DNA from: Bifidobacterium canis | GTDB taxonomy: Bacteria; Actinomycetota; Actinomycetes; Actinomycetales; Bifidobacteriaceae | Length of the DNA stretch: 64,000 nt | Direction of reading: 5' to 3' | Assembly (NCBI RefSeq): GCF_009727065.1 | Contig: NZ_WNLP01000001.1 | Span: 310,001 to 374,000 of the forward strand | In this document: in pieces, positions 20,158 to 28,385 of the stretch | How positions within the stretch are numbered: the stretch's first letter is position 1 | Layout: each line of letters starts with the position of its first letter | Translations under genes and position numbers: made by a program | The notes under the pieces: model-generated | What the model was told of the DNA's origin: nothing | The model's input: only the letters and a program-made list of their open reading frames with translations | Database searches by the model: none

Positions 20158-20739
20158 ATGGCAGCAACACAACAGGGGAGTGTCACGGTTCACGAGAAAA
20201 GCGGCATGCCGATCATGCTGACACAGGCCATCATCATCGCCGCGACGCTATGCGTGTGCGAACTGGTCTGCGCGCCGATGTATGTGGGATTCATCCCCAA
20301 CCTGTTCCCGCTGCTGCCGTGGGCGCTCGTCGCCATGCTGCTCGCAGTGGCGTTCACCTATATCGTCGGCTTCGCATTGCTCTGGTGTGCGGAATCGTTC
20401 GCGTACCGCATGAAGCGAAAAGCCCAGCCGATCGTTTATTCGATCATCGGCGCTATAGCATTCGCTGTCTGGACCATCTGGGTGGTTCTTGGCATCATGA
20501 ACATGATCGCAGGCCCTGCCACAGGGCAGATCGTGTCGAAAAACAACACGGTCATGGCGGGAATCAACGGTGGTATTCTCGGATTCGCCTCATTCTTCTG
20601 CGCCTCTACGCTGGCCGAACGCGTCGCCAAATATCGCAAGACATTGATCGTCGTCGGCATCTGCACGATAGTGCTTGCCATTGGTGGGGGATTCGTTCTG
20701 GCGTCAATGCTTAACGCCGTTCACTTGACGGTTTCCTGA
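20158..20739 (+). CDS. Small four-helix membrane protein of unknown function
   Basis: A 193-residue protein that I cannot assign to a family. Four hydrophobic helices are visible: near residues 21-43 (TQAIIIAATLCVCELVCAP), 55-80 (LLPWALVAMLLAVAFTYIVG), 95-120 (VYSIIGAIAFAVWTIWVVLG) and 165-188 (LIVVGICTIVLAIGGGFVLA), with a glycine-rich hydrophobic hairpin around 138-150. A short hydrophilic N-terminus and basic loops (YRMKRKAQ, AERVAKYRK) suggest a cytoplasmic N-terminus. ATG 20158 follows GGGAGCGAG. A TTGACA at 20070-20075 with TAACAC 15 bases downstream may be its promoter. It is monocistronic between a tRNA terminator and sdaA. Confidence 0.75.
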   Translation: MAATQQGSVTVHEKSGMPIMLTQAIIIAATLCVCELVCAPMYVGFIPNLFPLLPWALVAMLLAVAFTYIVGFALLWCAESFAYRMKRKAQPIVYSIIGAIAFAVWTIWVVLGIMNMIAGPATGQIVSKNNTVMAGINGGILGFASFFCASTLAERVAKYRKTLIVVGICTIVLAIGGGFVLASMLNAVHLTVS

Positions 20740-20807
20740 CCGTTTTCGCCAGCTATACCGTGAGCATATAGCACCGTTGCAGAGTGCTGTGCCATGCGGG
20801 AACCGAG

Positions 20808-20813
20808 TAGAAT
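20808..20813 (+). promoter_or_regulatory. -10 hexamer of probable leaderless promoter (sdaA)
   Basis: TAGAAT ends 7 bases before GTG 20821, which opens exactly at the conserved [10 protein letters not shown]. The upstream in-frame ATGs at 20794 and 20812 would precede or overlap the -10, so the GTG start is favoured. Confidence 0.4.
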
Positions 20814-20820
20814 GCCATGT

Positions 20821-22295
20821 GTGTTTAGTGTTCTCGATATGTTCTCGATCGGCGTAGGCCCAAGCTCATCGCATACGGTTGGCCCGATGCTCGCGGCGAA
20901 ACAATATGCGTCCACTCTTTCGGATGAGCATCTGTTGGAACGTGTGGCGCATGTGCGCGTCACATTGTATGGTTCACTGGCTCTCACAGGGCTCGGCCAT
21001 GGTACGGATCGTGCGGCGGTCGTAGGCTTGGAGGGCAACGACCCGACAACGGTCGACACCGATTACTTGGCTCGTATTCATGAGATCTGCGATGATCGCC
21101 ACACACTCAGACTCAACGGGTCTCATACGATCCCATTCGACTATGACGCCGACGTGCAGTTCGACCATTGGCGTCGGTTCGCAGCGCATCCCAACGGCAT
21201 GAGATTCAGCGCCATGGATGTTGACGGCGCGACGGTATTCGAACAAGTATGGTATTCGATCGGCGGAGGATTCATACAGCTCGGTCTCGTCGACGACCCC
21301 CTGATCCCGATTCACGGTAAGGCTCCCGAAACTGCGGCTCTTGACAGTCAACAGGAACTGGAAGACGATTCCGATGCGTTCCAATCGGCGTTGTCTGTTT
21401 TGCCATATCCGTTCACGACGGCACATGAACTCATCGACATCTGCAAGCGCACGCATATGAGCATCGCCGATGTGATCTGGGCCAATGAAACATCGAGACG
21501 ATCGGCGGAGGAACTGGATGCCCATATCACGGCGATATGGAAGACGATGCGAGAATGCATCCACGAAGGGTGCACCAGCACGCAACAGCTGCTGCCAGGT
21601 GGTTTGAATGTGCCACGTAGAGCGCCGGCCATGTATGCGAGGTTGGCTGGAAGCGGGGATCTGCTCAATCAGCCGGCCGCAGACAGCATGCGCGAACTCG
21701 AGTCGTCGAACGAGGCGTGGGTCGATCTCTTTGCGTTGGCGGTGAACGAGCAGAACGCCGCCGGAGGACGCATCGTCACGGCACCCACCAACGGGTCTGC
21801 AGGGGTTATACCCGCCGTACTCATGTATTACTGGCATTTCATCGCCAATGCGAACATGGCCGGTGTCAAGAAATTCCTGCTCACTGCTGCTGCCATTGGA
21901 TATCTGATCAAACGAAACGCTTCCATCTCCGGGGCCGAGGTGGGTTGCCAAGGTGAGGTGGGCTCAGCATGCTCGATGGCCGCGGCTGGCCTGTGCGCAG
22001 TGGTCGGAGGCAATCCGAAGCAGGTTGAGAACGCCGCCGAAATCGGCATGGAACATCATTGGGGTTGACCTGCGATCCCATCGCCGGATTGGTGCAGATC
22101 CCCTGCATTGAACGTAACGCGATCGCGGCCAACACCGCGATTTCGGCGGTGCGCATGGCGATGCTGGGAGACGGTACGCACATCGTGACACTCGATCAGG
22201 TGATCAAAACGATGAAAGATACCGGAGAAGACATGATGGCGAAATATAAGGAGACGGCTACCGGCGGCTTGGCTCTCAACGTTGTTGAATGCTGA
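20821..22295 (+). CDS. sdaA: L-serine ammonia-lyase, single-chain iron-sulfur type (frameshift as read)
   Basis: Deaminates L-serine to pyruvate and ammonia using a 4Fe-4S cluster. The N-terminal beta-type domain opens with [21 protein letters not shown]; the C-terminal alpha-type domain has [21 protein letters not shown], the cluster cysteine motif [19 protein letters not shown] and [18 protein letters not shown]. The frame breaks at TT 22059-22060: a third T restores MEHHLGLTCDP and ~491 residues. I choose GTG 20821, giving a start identical in position to standard SdaA proteins; ATG 20812 and ATG 20794 are alternatives. The gene stands alone. Confidence 0.92.
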
Positions 22296-22425
22296 GAGAA
22301 CCGTGACGGCGTTTTAGGGCAACATGCATATACAATATGCTCATATATGGCGTGCGAACGATTGCGCCGTACAAGATGCCGCGGTTTTTGTGCTAGGCTG
22401 ATGGCGTTCAAGGAAGGAGACTGAT

Positions 22426-22833
22426 ATGGCAACACAGATGCCACAGGTCAAGGGTGATTTCGGCGATACGCCGCAAATCGAATTCCCAAGCGAAGAGGCT
22501 CCACAGGGGCTGAAGGTCGTGGAACTGGTCGAAGGTTCGGGCCCGATGGTTCGCCGTGGCGACACGGTTACCGTCAACTACCATGGTCAGGTGTGGGGGC
22601 AGGATAAGGCATTTGATTCCAGTTTCGAGCGCCACCATCCGGCCAGTTTCGGCATCGGTGTCGGTCAGGTCATCAAAGGCTGGGATCAGACCGTGCCGGG
22701 GCACAATGTCGGTTCCCGTCTGCTGATCTCCATCCCGCCGCAATATGGGTATGGTTCAAACGGTGCTCCGCAGGCCGGCATCAAGGGTGATGACACACTC
22801 GTGTTCGTAGTGGACATCATTTCCACCCGCTGA
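22426..22833 (+). CDS. FKBP-type peptidyl-prolyl isomerase
   Basis: A cytoplasmic 135-residue FKBP that accelerates proline isomerisation during folding. A short acidic N-terminal segment is followed by the single FKBP domain: GDTVTVNYHGQVW, FDSSFERHHPASFGIGVGQVIKGWDQ and the conserved C-terminal GYGSNGAPQAGIKGDDTLVFVVDI. No signal peptide or membrane segment is present. ATG 22426 lies behind a good AAGGAAGGAG site. It is directly upstream of greA, with ~90 bases between. Confidence 0.93.
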   Translation: MATQMPQVKGDFGDTPQIEFPSEEAPQGLKVVELVEGSGPMVRRGDTVTVNYHGQVWGQDKAFDSSFERHHPASFGIGVGQVIKGWDQTVPGHNVGSRLLISIPPQYGYGSNGAPQAGIKGDDTLVFVVDIISTR

Positions 22834-22927
22834 ACAAGCCAGAAACGAGCGAAAGATTCATAACATCGGCACCGGCTCTCCGGTGCCCTTGTGTATCGGG
22901 TGCGGTGAAGCGCCCATGGAGGTTGAC

Positions 22928-23410
22928 ATGGAACAAGAAGAAAAGGTGGTGCTCCTGACCCAGGAGGCCTACGACAAGATGCAGGAGGAGCTCGCCCACC
23001 GAGAGGGTGAGTACCGCGACGAGATCACCGAACGTATCGCCGCAGCACGCGCCGAAGGCGACCTGTCGGAAAATGGCGGCTATCAGGCTGCTCGTGAAGA
23101 GCAGAGCAAGAACGAGGGGCGTATCAACGAGCTCATCGTCAAGCTGCGCAACGCGAAGATCATCGAGGCGCCAGCCGCAGGCACCGTTGGCAATGGTTCG
23201 CTGGTGACGATCGACCTGGGCGGCAACGAGATGCAGTACGTGATCGGCTCACGCGACATCACCGTCGCCACCGACTACGACGTGATCAGCCCTGAGTCTC
23301 CGATCGGCGGCGCGATCATCGGGCATAAGGTCGGCGACGTGGTGACATACGCGGCTCCTAACGGGCGTCAGATTTCAGTGACGATCAAAGAAGCGAAGCC
23401 GCTGAACTGA
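22928..23410 (+). CDS. greA: Transcription elongation factor GreA
   Basis: Rescues backtracked RNA polymerase by stimulating cleavage of the nascent transcript. The product is 160 residues: an N-terminal antiparallel coiled coil whose tip carries the acidic pair in ARAEGDLSENGGYQAAREEQ, then the FKBP-like C-terminal domain (VTIDLGGNEMQYVIGS, SPESPIGGAIIGHKVGD). I choose ATG 22928 (MEQEEKVVLLTQ) because GGAGG sits 5 bases before it. The open frame extends back to GTG 22883, but that stretch (CIGCGEAP) has no family counterpart. A hairpin separates it from convergent hlyIII. Confidence 0.95.
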   Translation: MEQEEKVVLLTQEAYDKMQEELAHREGEYRDEITERIAAARAEGDLSENGGYQAAREEQSKNEGRINELIVKLRNAKIIEAPAAGTVGNGSLVTIDLGGNEMQYVIGSRDITVATDYDVISPESPIGGAIIGHKVGDVVTYAAPNGRQISVTIKEAKPLN

Positions 23411-23457
23411 GCTGTCGTTCAGATATCGCCAAGGTGTAGCTGGCTAAAGCAGATTTT

Positions 23458-23497
23458 GGGTGAGCGTGAACTGTTGAGGTTCGCGCCCACCCTTATT
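23458..23497 (+). terminator. Hairpin terminator between greA and hlyIII
   Basis: A 14-bp stem with one A-C mismatch (GGGTGAGCGTGAAC against GTTCGCGCCCACCC) has a 7-base loop and is followed by TTATT. It lies between two convergent genes. Confidence 0.65.
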
Positions 23498-23568
23498 GGT
23501 TTGGTGTGGAAGTGCTTAATCCGTTGCGGAGTCTCTGCTCATGACTGCGCTTCACCGGGTCGCTGATG

Positions 23569-24459
23569 TCACAGCACTGCCAGATGACATACGACGAGAT
23601 AGATCGCCACCACATGGCAGGCATACCCCAGCACGGTTCCGGTGTGGAAGATCTCGTGGAAACCGAAAACGCGCGGCCATGGGTCCGGCTTGCGTTTGGC
23701 ATAGACGATGGCACCGGCGATATAGCATGCGCCGCCTGCGAGTAGCAGCCAGACGACGGCGGGGCCGGCGACTGGTGACATCCAGAACAATCCCATGAAC
23801 CCCACTCCGGAAACGCCGAAGATGATGTATACGATGACATACAGCCAACGTGGTGCATTGATCCACACCATGTGAATGATCAACGCGATGAGCGTGCATG
23901 ACCACATGCCGATGATGATCGCATTGCGCCAGAACGGTTCGAGTGCGAACGACACAGGCGTGTATGTGCCGGCGATGAGCAGGAATATGTTGACGTGGTC
24001 TATACGTCGGAGCACGTCGGTGACTCTCGGCGACCAGTCTCCCAAGTGGTAGAGCGCCGAATTCGTGAACAGGAACGTGGAAGCGGTCATGAACACCGCG
24101 CACGCCCATTTCAAAGCCGCGCCGTGCGCTAGGCAGATCAGCACGATGCCGGAAGCCAACGCGAGCGGGGCGGCGCAAGCATGGATCCAGCCACGCATGG
24201 CGGGTTTCTCGCGGCCATGCACGTCGAGTCGAATCTTGCGTTCGATTTCCTGAGGCACGATGCCCTCGAGCTTCGCAGCCTTTTGTTCGCCCTTTGCGAT
24301 TGCCTTGCGTGCCTTTTGCTCCGCTTTCTGCCGAATGTTCGCAGCCTTGGTGTGTGCTTTGACACGCACCATTTCCGCCTTCGCCTCAAGTGCCTGTTCA
24401 CGTGCCTGCGCCACTGCAGCACGTTTCGCTTCGATTTGCTCGGCAGCCTGTTTCGACAT
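23569..24459 (-). CDS. Hemolysin III/YqfA-family membrane protein with coiled-coil N-terminus
   Basis: A seven-helix membrane protein of the HlyIII (PAQR-related) family; the cellular role of bacterial members is uncertain and true hemolysis is doubtful. The family core is clear: SALYHLGDWSP, IDHVNIFLLIAGTYTPV and the C-terminal GFHEIFHTGTVLGYACHVVAIY, which contain the conserved His residues thought to bind metal. Unusually, residues ~1-70 are a charged Ala/Lys/Glu/Gln-rich segment predicted by eye to be one long helix or coiled coil. I choose ATG 24459 (MSKQAAEQ) with GGAGG upstream; ATG 24462 is adjacent. It is transcribed divergently from the PdtaS-like kinase. Confidence 0.87.
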   Translation of the reverse strand: MSKQAAEQIEAKRAAVAQAREQALEAKAEMVRVKAHTKAANIRQKAEQKARKAIAKGEQKAAKLEGIVPQEIERKIRLDVHGREKPAMRGWIHACAAPLALASGIVLICLAHGAALKWACAVFMTASTFLFTNSALYHLGDWSPRVTDVLRRIDHVNIFLLIAGTYTPVSFALEPFWRNAIIIGMWSCTLIALIIHMVWINAPRWLYVIVYIIFGVSGVGFMGLFWMSPVAGPAVVWLLLAGGACYIAGAIVYAKRKPDPWPRVFGFHEIFHTGTVLGYACHVVAIYLVVCHLAVL

Positions 24460-24475
24460 CATGCCTCCACTCATT

Positions 24476-24504
24476 GTTACGCAACCGTAAGTTACGTTAC
24501 CGTA
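24476..24504. repeat. Tandem 14-base repeats, possible operator, upstream of hlyIII
   Basis: GTTACGCAACCGTA (24476-24489) and GTTACGTTACCGTA (24491-24504) are a direct repeat with a 15-base period, and each contains a small inverted repeat (TTACG/CGTAA, TACG/CGTA). They sit 14 bases upstream of the hlyIII start and just behind the promoter of the divergent kinase gene, so a repressor here could control either gene. Confidence 0.5.
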
Positions 24505-24509
24505 GTCTA

Positions 24510-24537
24510 TTGACAGCCGCAACGACATGCAGATAAC
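24510..24537 (+). promoter_or_regulatory. Promoter of the PdtaS-like kinase gene
   Basis: A consensus TTGACA (24510-24515) is followed after 16 bases by GATAAC (24532-24537), placing transcription start ~37 bases before ATG 24581. Confidence 0.5.
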
Positions 24538-24580
24538 GCGATATGACGCTCAGTGAACATGATGTCAGTATGATGGAGAC

Positions 24581-26057
24581 ATGGCTGATTTTCACAGATT
24601 CTGGCAACTCGACCTGATTTCGACGATAGTGACAAGGAATGGCTTCATCATCTTGTTGCAGATTGGCAGGTGATTTCCGATCTGAGTTTCGCGGATTTGC
24701 TGCTGATCCTGCAAAAAGGCGACGGAAGTTACGTGTTCGCGGAACAATGCAGACCCTCGACCGTGGTGAGCATGCGCATTGACGATGTGGTCGGGCAGGA
24801 GGTCGACCCATGGATGGTCGAGGAATGCAACAAGGCCATGAAGCATCACGGCGTGTATAAGTCGGAGAACATGATCACCGATGGCGACATGAACATCTGC
24901 AACACCTACGCTCCCATCCGCCACAACGGCAAGACCCTCGGATTGGTGCTGCGCGAAACGAATCTCGAGAATCGCGAGGCGAACGGCAGATATGAATGGG
25001 AGAGCATCAGCGTCGGCAGGCAGCTGTTCTCGATGATCGCCCGCGAACAGTTCCCATACACGGACGCGGTGATGAACCAACGGCACAATGCCCGCGTGTC
25101 AGATGGTTTCATGCTGCTGACCAAAGACGGCGAAATAACCTATGCCTCTCCGAACGCGATCAGCTGCTTCCGCAGACTCGGCATGATCGACACAATGCCG
25201 GGAAAGAACCTGGGGGAGATAGGCACCGCATTGCTGCACGAAAACGATCCTGTGCCAGAAACGCTCCCATTGGTGCTGATGGGCAAGGCCGCCGTTGACT
25301 CAGAATTGAACGCCAACCATTCAATCGTCTCCATCCGGTCGATGCCTCTTATGGACGAGCAGGGGCGCACCGGGGCGATTGTGCTCTGCCGAGACATCAC
25401 TGAATTGCGGCGCCGTGAAGTGGAACTGCAGACCAAGGATGCGACGATCTCCGAGATCCACCACCGCGTCAAGAACAATCTGCAGGCAGTCTCCGCGCTT
25501 CTTCGACTGCAGGCCAGGAAAACGAAGTCCGAAGAAGTCAAAAAGAGCTGCATGAGGCGCAACGTCGCGTGCAGACGATAGCGATGGTGCATGAGGGACT
25601 GAGCCAGACCGCAGACGAGAACGTCGACTTCGACAAGGTCATCTCGAATCTGCTGCGTATGAGCGTCGACCTCGCTTCGATGAAAGATCAGCATATCTCC
25701 ATCGATTTCGTCGGCAAGTTCGGCAAAATGCCGGCACAAGACGCCACCCCTCTGTCACTGGTGCTCACCGAGCTCATCACCAACGCGGTGGAACACGGGT
25801 TCGAAGGACGCAAAGAGGGTCACATCACCGTTTCCGTGGGGCGCGAAGGCAAATGCCTGAACGTCGTGGTGGAAGACGACGGCAACGGTATGGACCAGGA
25901 GGAGAACAACGGCATGGCACGCTCCTCGGGCTCCGGACTCGGCACGCAGATCATCAATACGTTCGTCACGAACGACTTCGGTGGCAGTGTGCGCTGGGAA
26001 CGTGGCCGCGAAGGTGGCACACGTGTGATCCTCGACATGACACTGCGCGCCGCCTGA
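24581..26057 (+). CDS. pdtaS: PdtaS-like sensor histidine kinase, HisKA_2 type (two frameshifts as read)
   Basis: A cytosolic sensor kinase, probable partner of the ANTAR regulator at 56587. The order is a GAF-like domain (about residues 30-150), a PAS domain (about 165-270), the HisKA_2 phosphoacceptor ISEIHHRVKNNLQAVSALL near 290, and an HATPase with ELITNAVEHGFEG and the glycine-rich GSGLGTQIINTF. Two single-base losses are inferred. T4 at 24589-24592 should be T5, joining ATG 24581 (MADFSQIL) to the domain that starts EWLHHLVADWQVISDLSFAD. A5 at 25540-25544 should be A6, restoring EVKKELHEAQRRVQTIAMVHEG. The start is supported by GGAG 5 bases upstream. The repaired length is ~492 residues, as in mycobacterial PdtaS. 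Confidence 0.9.
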
Positions 26058-26094
26058 GGGTAAGCCAGCTAATTCAACATTGCTCAGCAATAAA

Positions 26095-26143
26095 AATAGA
26101 GTTGGGCTCCCAGTACTACTCAGTACCGGGAGCCAACTCTATT
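26095..26143. terminator. Bidirectional hairpin between pdtaS and whiB
   Basis: A ~21-bp stem (AATAGAGTTGGGCTCCCAGTAC against GTACCGGGAGCCAACTCTATT, with one bulged G and one mismatch) has a 6-base loop and lies between convergent genes. A-rich sequence to the left supplies a T tract for the minus strand. Confidence 0.8.
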
Positions 26144-26172
26144 GTATTACTGCAGTTTCTATTTCGAATACG

Positions 26173-26451
26173 TCAGATCTGCATCTGCATGGATTGCGAA
26201 CGACGAGCGCGCATGGCGCGGCGTTTCAGAGCGCGACGCTCATCCTCGCTCAAGCCACCCCACACGCCATAATCCTGATTGGTGTCAAGCGCGCACTTCA
26301 AGCAAGCATCGATGACCTTGCATGTGCGGCACACCGCTTTGGCTTCTTCGATCTGCTGATACGCGGCACCGGTATTGCCCACTGGGAAGAACAATTCCGG
26401 ATCCTTGTCGCGGCACGCTGCCTTTGCTCGCCAGTCGAAAGCACTGCTCAT
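26173..26451 (-). CDS. WhiB-family iron-sulfur transcription factor
   Basis: A 92-residue Wbl protein, an actinobacterial regulator that binds a 4Fe-4S cluster and region 4 of the housekeeping sigma factor. Cluster ligands are C13, C41, C44 and C50, with a further C53. The turn GVWGG at residues 62-66 and a basic C-terminal segment (RRALKRRAMRARRS) for DNA contact follow. The order and short N-terminus fit the WhiB1/WblE group. ATG 26451 is preceded by AAGGAATC. Two copies of GTAGCGTAA lie in its upstream region. It precedes an envelope gene block, as whiB genes do in other actinobacteria. Confidence 0.93.
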   Translation of the reverse strand: MSSAFDWRAKAACRDKDPELFFPVGNTGAAYQQIEEAKAVCRTCKVIDACLKCALDTNQDYGVWGGLSEDERRALKRRAMRARRSQSMQMQI

Positions 26452-26459
26452 GTGATTCC

Positions 26460-26486
26460 TTACGCTACTGTCTTGAATTACGCTAC
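26460..26486. repeat. Direct repeats upstream of whiB
   Basis: TTACGCTAC occurs at 26460-26468 and 26478-26486, an 18-base period, inside the whiB leader/promoter region. It is a candidate binding site; no factor can be named. Confidence 0.4.
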
Positions 26487-26572
26487 AAAACGTATGCTAT
26501 GCAATTTTCGAGGTTTTTCAAGGGTTTTACCGAAAATACCAATACTTTTGCATGCCGGCGTGCGCGCGAGCA

Positions 26573-28303
26573 TCACATTTCGAAGCACTGCAGCAGCGTC
26601 GCCGACCCACGTGACAGCAGAACCGCACGACCAGCACATGTGAGTTCGTCGACATTGCCGTTTGCATATAGATCCGTTGGAATGCCGTCTGCCAGATCTG
26701 TGGTGCGCTCGCCGGTAGGGAAGATGACACGGGTGGCCGCATGCTCAGGAACGCGCAGAAAACGCGTTGTGCGAATACGGAACACCGTGAGATGGGAGTC
26801 GTCATGAAGACTGCGATGCAGCGCATTGCCGGGATTGGCCATTCCGAGCGGGTCAAGCAGATCATCGGCGTCGTCGAAACATTGCGCGGCGATGCCAAGC
26901 TCCCGTAGCTTACGCTCAAGATAGCGCAATAATGTGCCGCCCCCACGGTGGTGCTGCGCGATGATCGCGACGTTGCCTGCGGAAACGTCGATTGTGGCGG
27001 GTTGATAGAACACGCCATTGTCGGCGATACCGATTGGAACATGCCGCGCATCGTGGGTAACGATTTCACCGCCGACGATTTGCGAACAATCTCGTTCCGC
27101 AACATGGTGGGGCAGCGGCGCAGTGAACAATGGAGGCAGCTGCGCGTCATCGAAGAAGTGCGCGGCGCATCGGATCTGATCGACGAGCATATCGAGCAAA
27201 ACGGGTGAGGCGCAACGAAAAAGCTGATTGTTGCCGTCACATGCAGCAAACGCCATTCCAGGGCAGGACGCGGGAATACGCGATGCGTCAGCCGAATCAA
27301 TCATTTCCTGTGACTGCATGGCGTCTTGCACACGCAAACACAAACGCAGACTCATATTCGACTTCATCGACGCATTCACCTGAACCATCGGGTTCTGCGT
27401 GCAGACGATCAAATGCATGCCCAACGAACGTCCAAGAGAGGCGACTCTGACCAGTCGATCGATATAGTCGGGTAACTGGTCGCTCAACATATGAAATTCG
27501 TCGACGACGATCACCAGCCGGGCGGGAGGGGCACTCATCTGCCGAATATCGGAGACTCTGTGTTGAGCAGCGAGCTTTTCACGCGATGCAAGCTCAAGTT
27601 CCAATGCGCGTAGCGCCCGCATCGCGTAGTCGAGGTCAAGGTCGTTCACACACCCGCGAACGTGCGGGAGTTCGGTCAGGCGTTCGAGCGCGGAACCGCC
27701 CTTGAAATCGAGAAAGACGAATTGCAGCCGGCGTGGGGAATATCGGCAGGCCAGTGCGAGACACCAGCTCTGCAACAGCACCGATTTACCGGATCCGGTG
27801 GTTCCCGCAACGATCGCATGCGGCCCGTGATTGACCAGATCAAGCGAAAAGGGTTCATGGTTTGCGTCAATGCCGATTGTAGCTCTGAGTCCGGTGCTGT
27901 GCGCCGACGTGCACCACTGGTGGCAGATCGTGCGCATCGGTGCAGCATCGGCGTTGAGGCCGAGAAGCGCGGAGGAATCCATCTGGCGTATCGCGCGTAT
28001 GCTGCCTGTCGTTTCCTCGCTATGCATGTTCTCGACGGAGTGTGGTTCGGCAGAGATGCCATCTGTGTCGTCCACATGCCGTCTACGCAGGTTCTGCACG
28101 CTTGCGGGTAGCGCGGCAAGCGTCGCCACGCAACTGGAGAACACGAGCAAAGCGAACAACCACTGGCGTTGCAGCAGCAGCGCAGTGAACATGACCAGTT
28201 GAGCAAATGCCGGAGCGAACAAGCAGAGCGGACGCAACCACCGTGCCGCACCCTGCGTGTGGGAGCGGTGGCTGCGCTTCCGTTCGTCTCCATTGCCGTT
28301 CAT
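26573..28303 (-). CDS. FtsK/SpoIIIE-type ATPase resembling EccC/EssC, orphan
   Basis: A membrane-anchored ATPase of 576 residues. Two adjacent hydrophobic segments (about residues 22-65) are followed by a soluble linker, then a complete FtsK/SpoIIIE domain with Walker A GTTGSGKSVL near 166 and Walker B LVIVVDEF near 263. A second, smaller domain has a degenerate P-loop region (AIIAQHHRGGGT) without the Lys. Two successive domains, one dead, and no winged-helix gamma domain are features of type VII secretion EccC/EssC ATPases rather than chromosome translocases. No WXG100 substrate, EccB/D/E or FHA gene is next to it; its neighbours are whiB and LCP genes. Its job is therefore undetermined. 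Confidence 0.82.
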   Translation of the reverse strand: MNGNGDERKRSHRSHTQGAARWLRPLCLFAPAFAQLVMFTALLLQRQWLFALLVFSSCVATLAALPASVQNLRRRHVDDTDGISAEPHSVENMHSEETTGSIRAIRQMDSSALLGLNADAAPMRTICHQWCTSAHSTGLRATIGIDANHEPFSLDLVNHGPHAIVAGTTGSGKSVLLQSWCLALACRYSPRRLQFVFLDFKGGSALERLTELPHVRGCVNDLDLDYAMRALRALELELASREKLAAQHRVSDIRQMSAPPARLVIVVDEFHMLSDQLPDYIDRLVRVASLGRSLGMHLIVCTQNPMVQVNASMKSNMSLRLCLRVQDAMQSQEMIDSADASRIPASCPGMAFAACDGNNQLFRCASPVLLDMLVDQIRCAAHFFDDAQLPPLFTAPLPHHVAERDCSQIVGGEIVTHDARHVPIGIADNGVFYQPATIDVSAGNVAIIAQHHRGGGTLLRYLERKLRELGIAAQCFDDADDLLDPLGMANPGNALHRSLHDDSHLTVFRIRTTRFLRVPEHAATRVIFPTGERTTDLADGIPTDLYANGNVDELTCAGRAVLLSRGSATLLQCFEM

Positions 28304-28385
28304 GCATCAACTATGAGCGCTGGGGGAGCCCCTCGTCAAGCCGAACCGATGAATGTGGATAACTCGTTCGAAAGCGCAGATGGGA

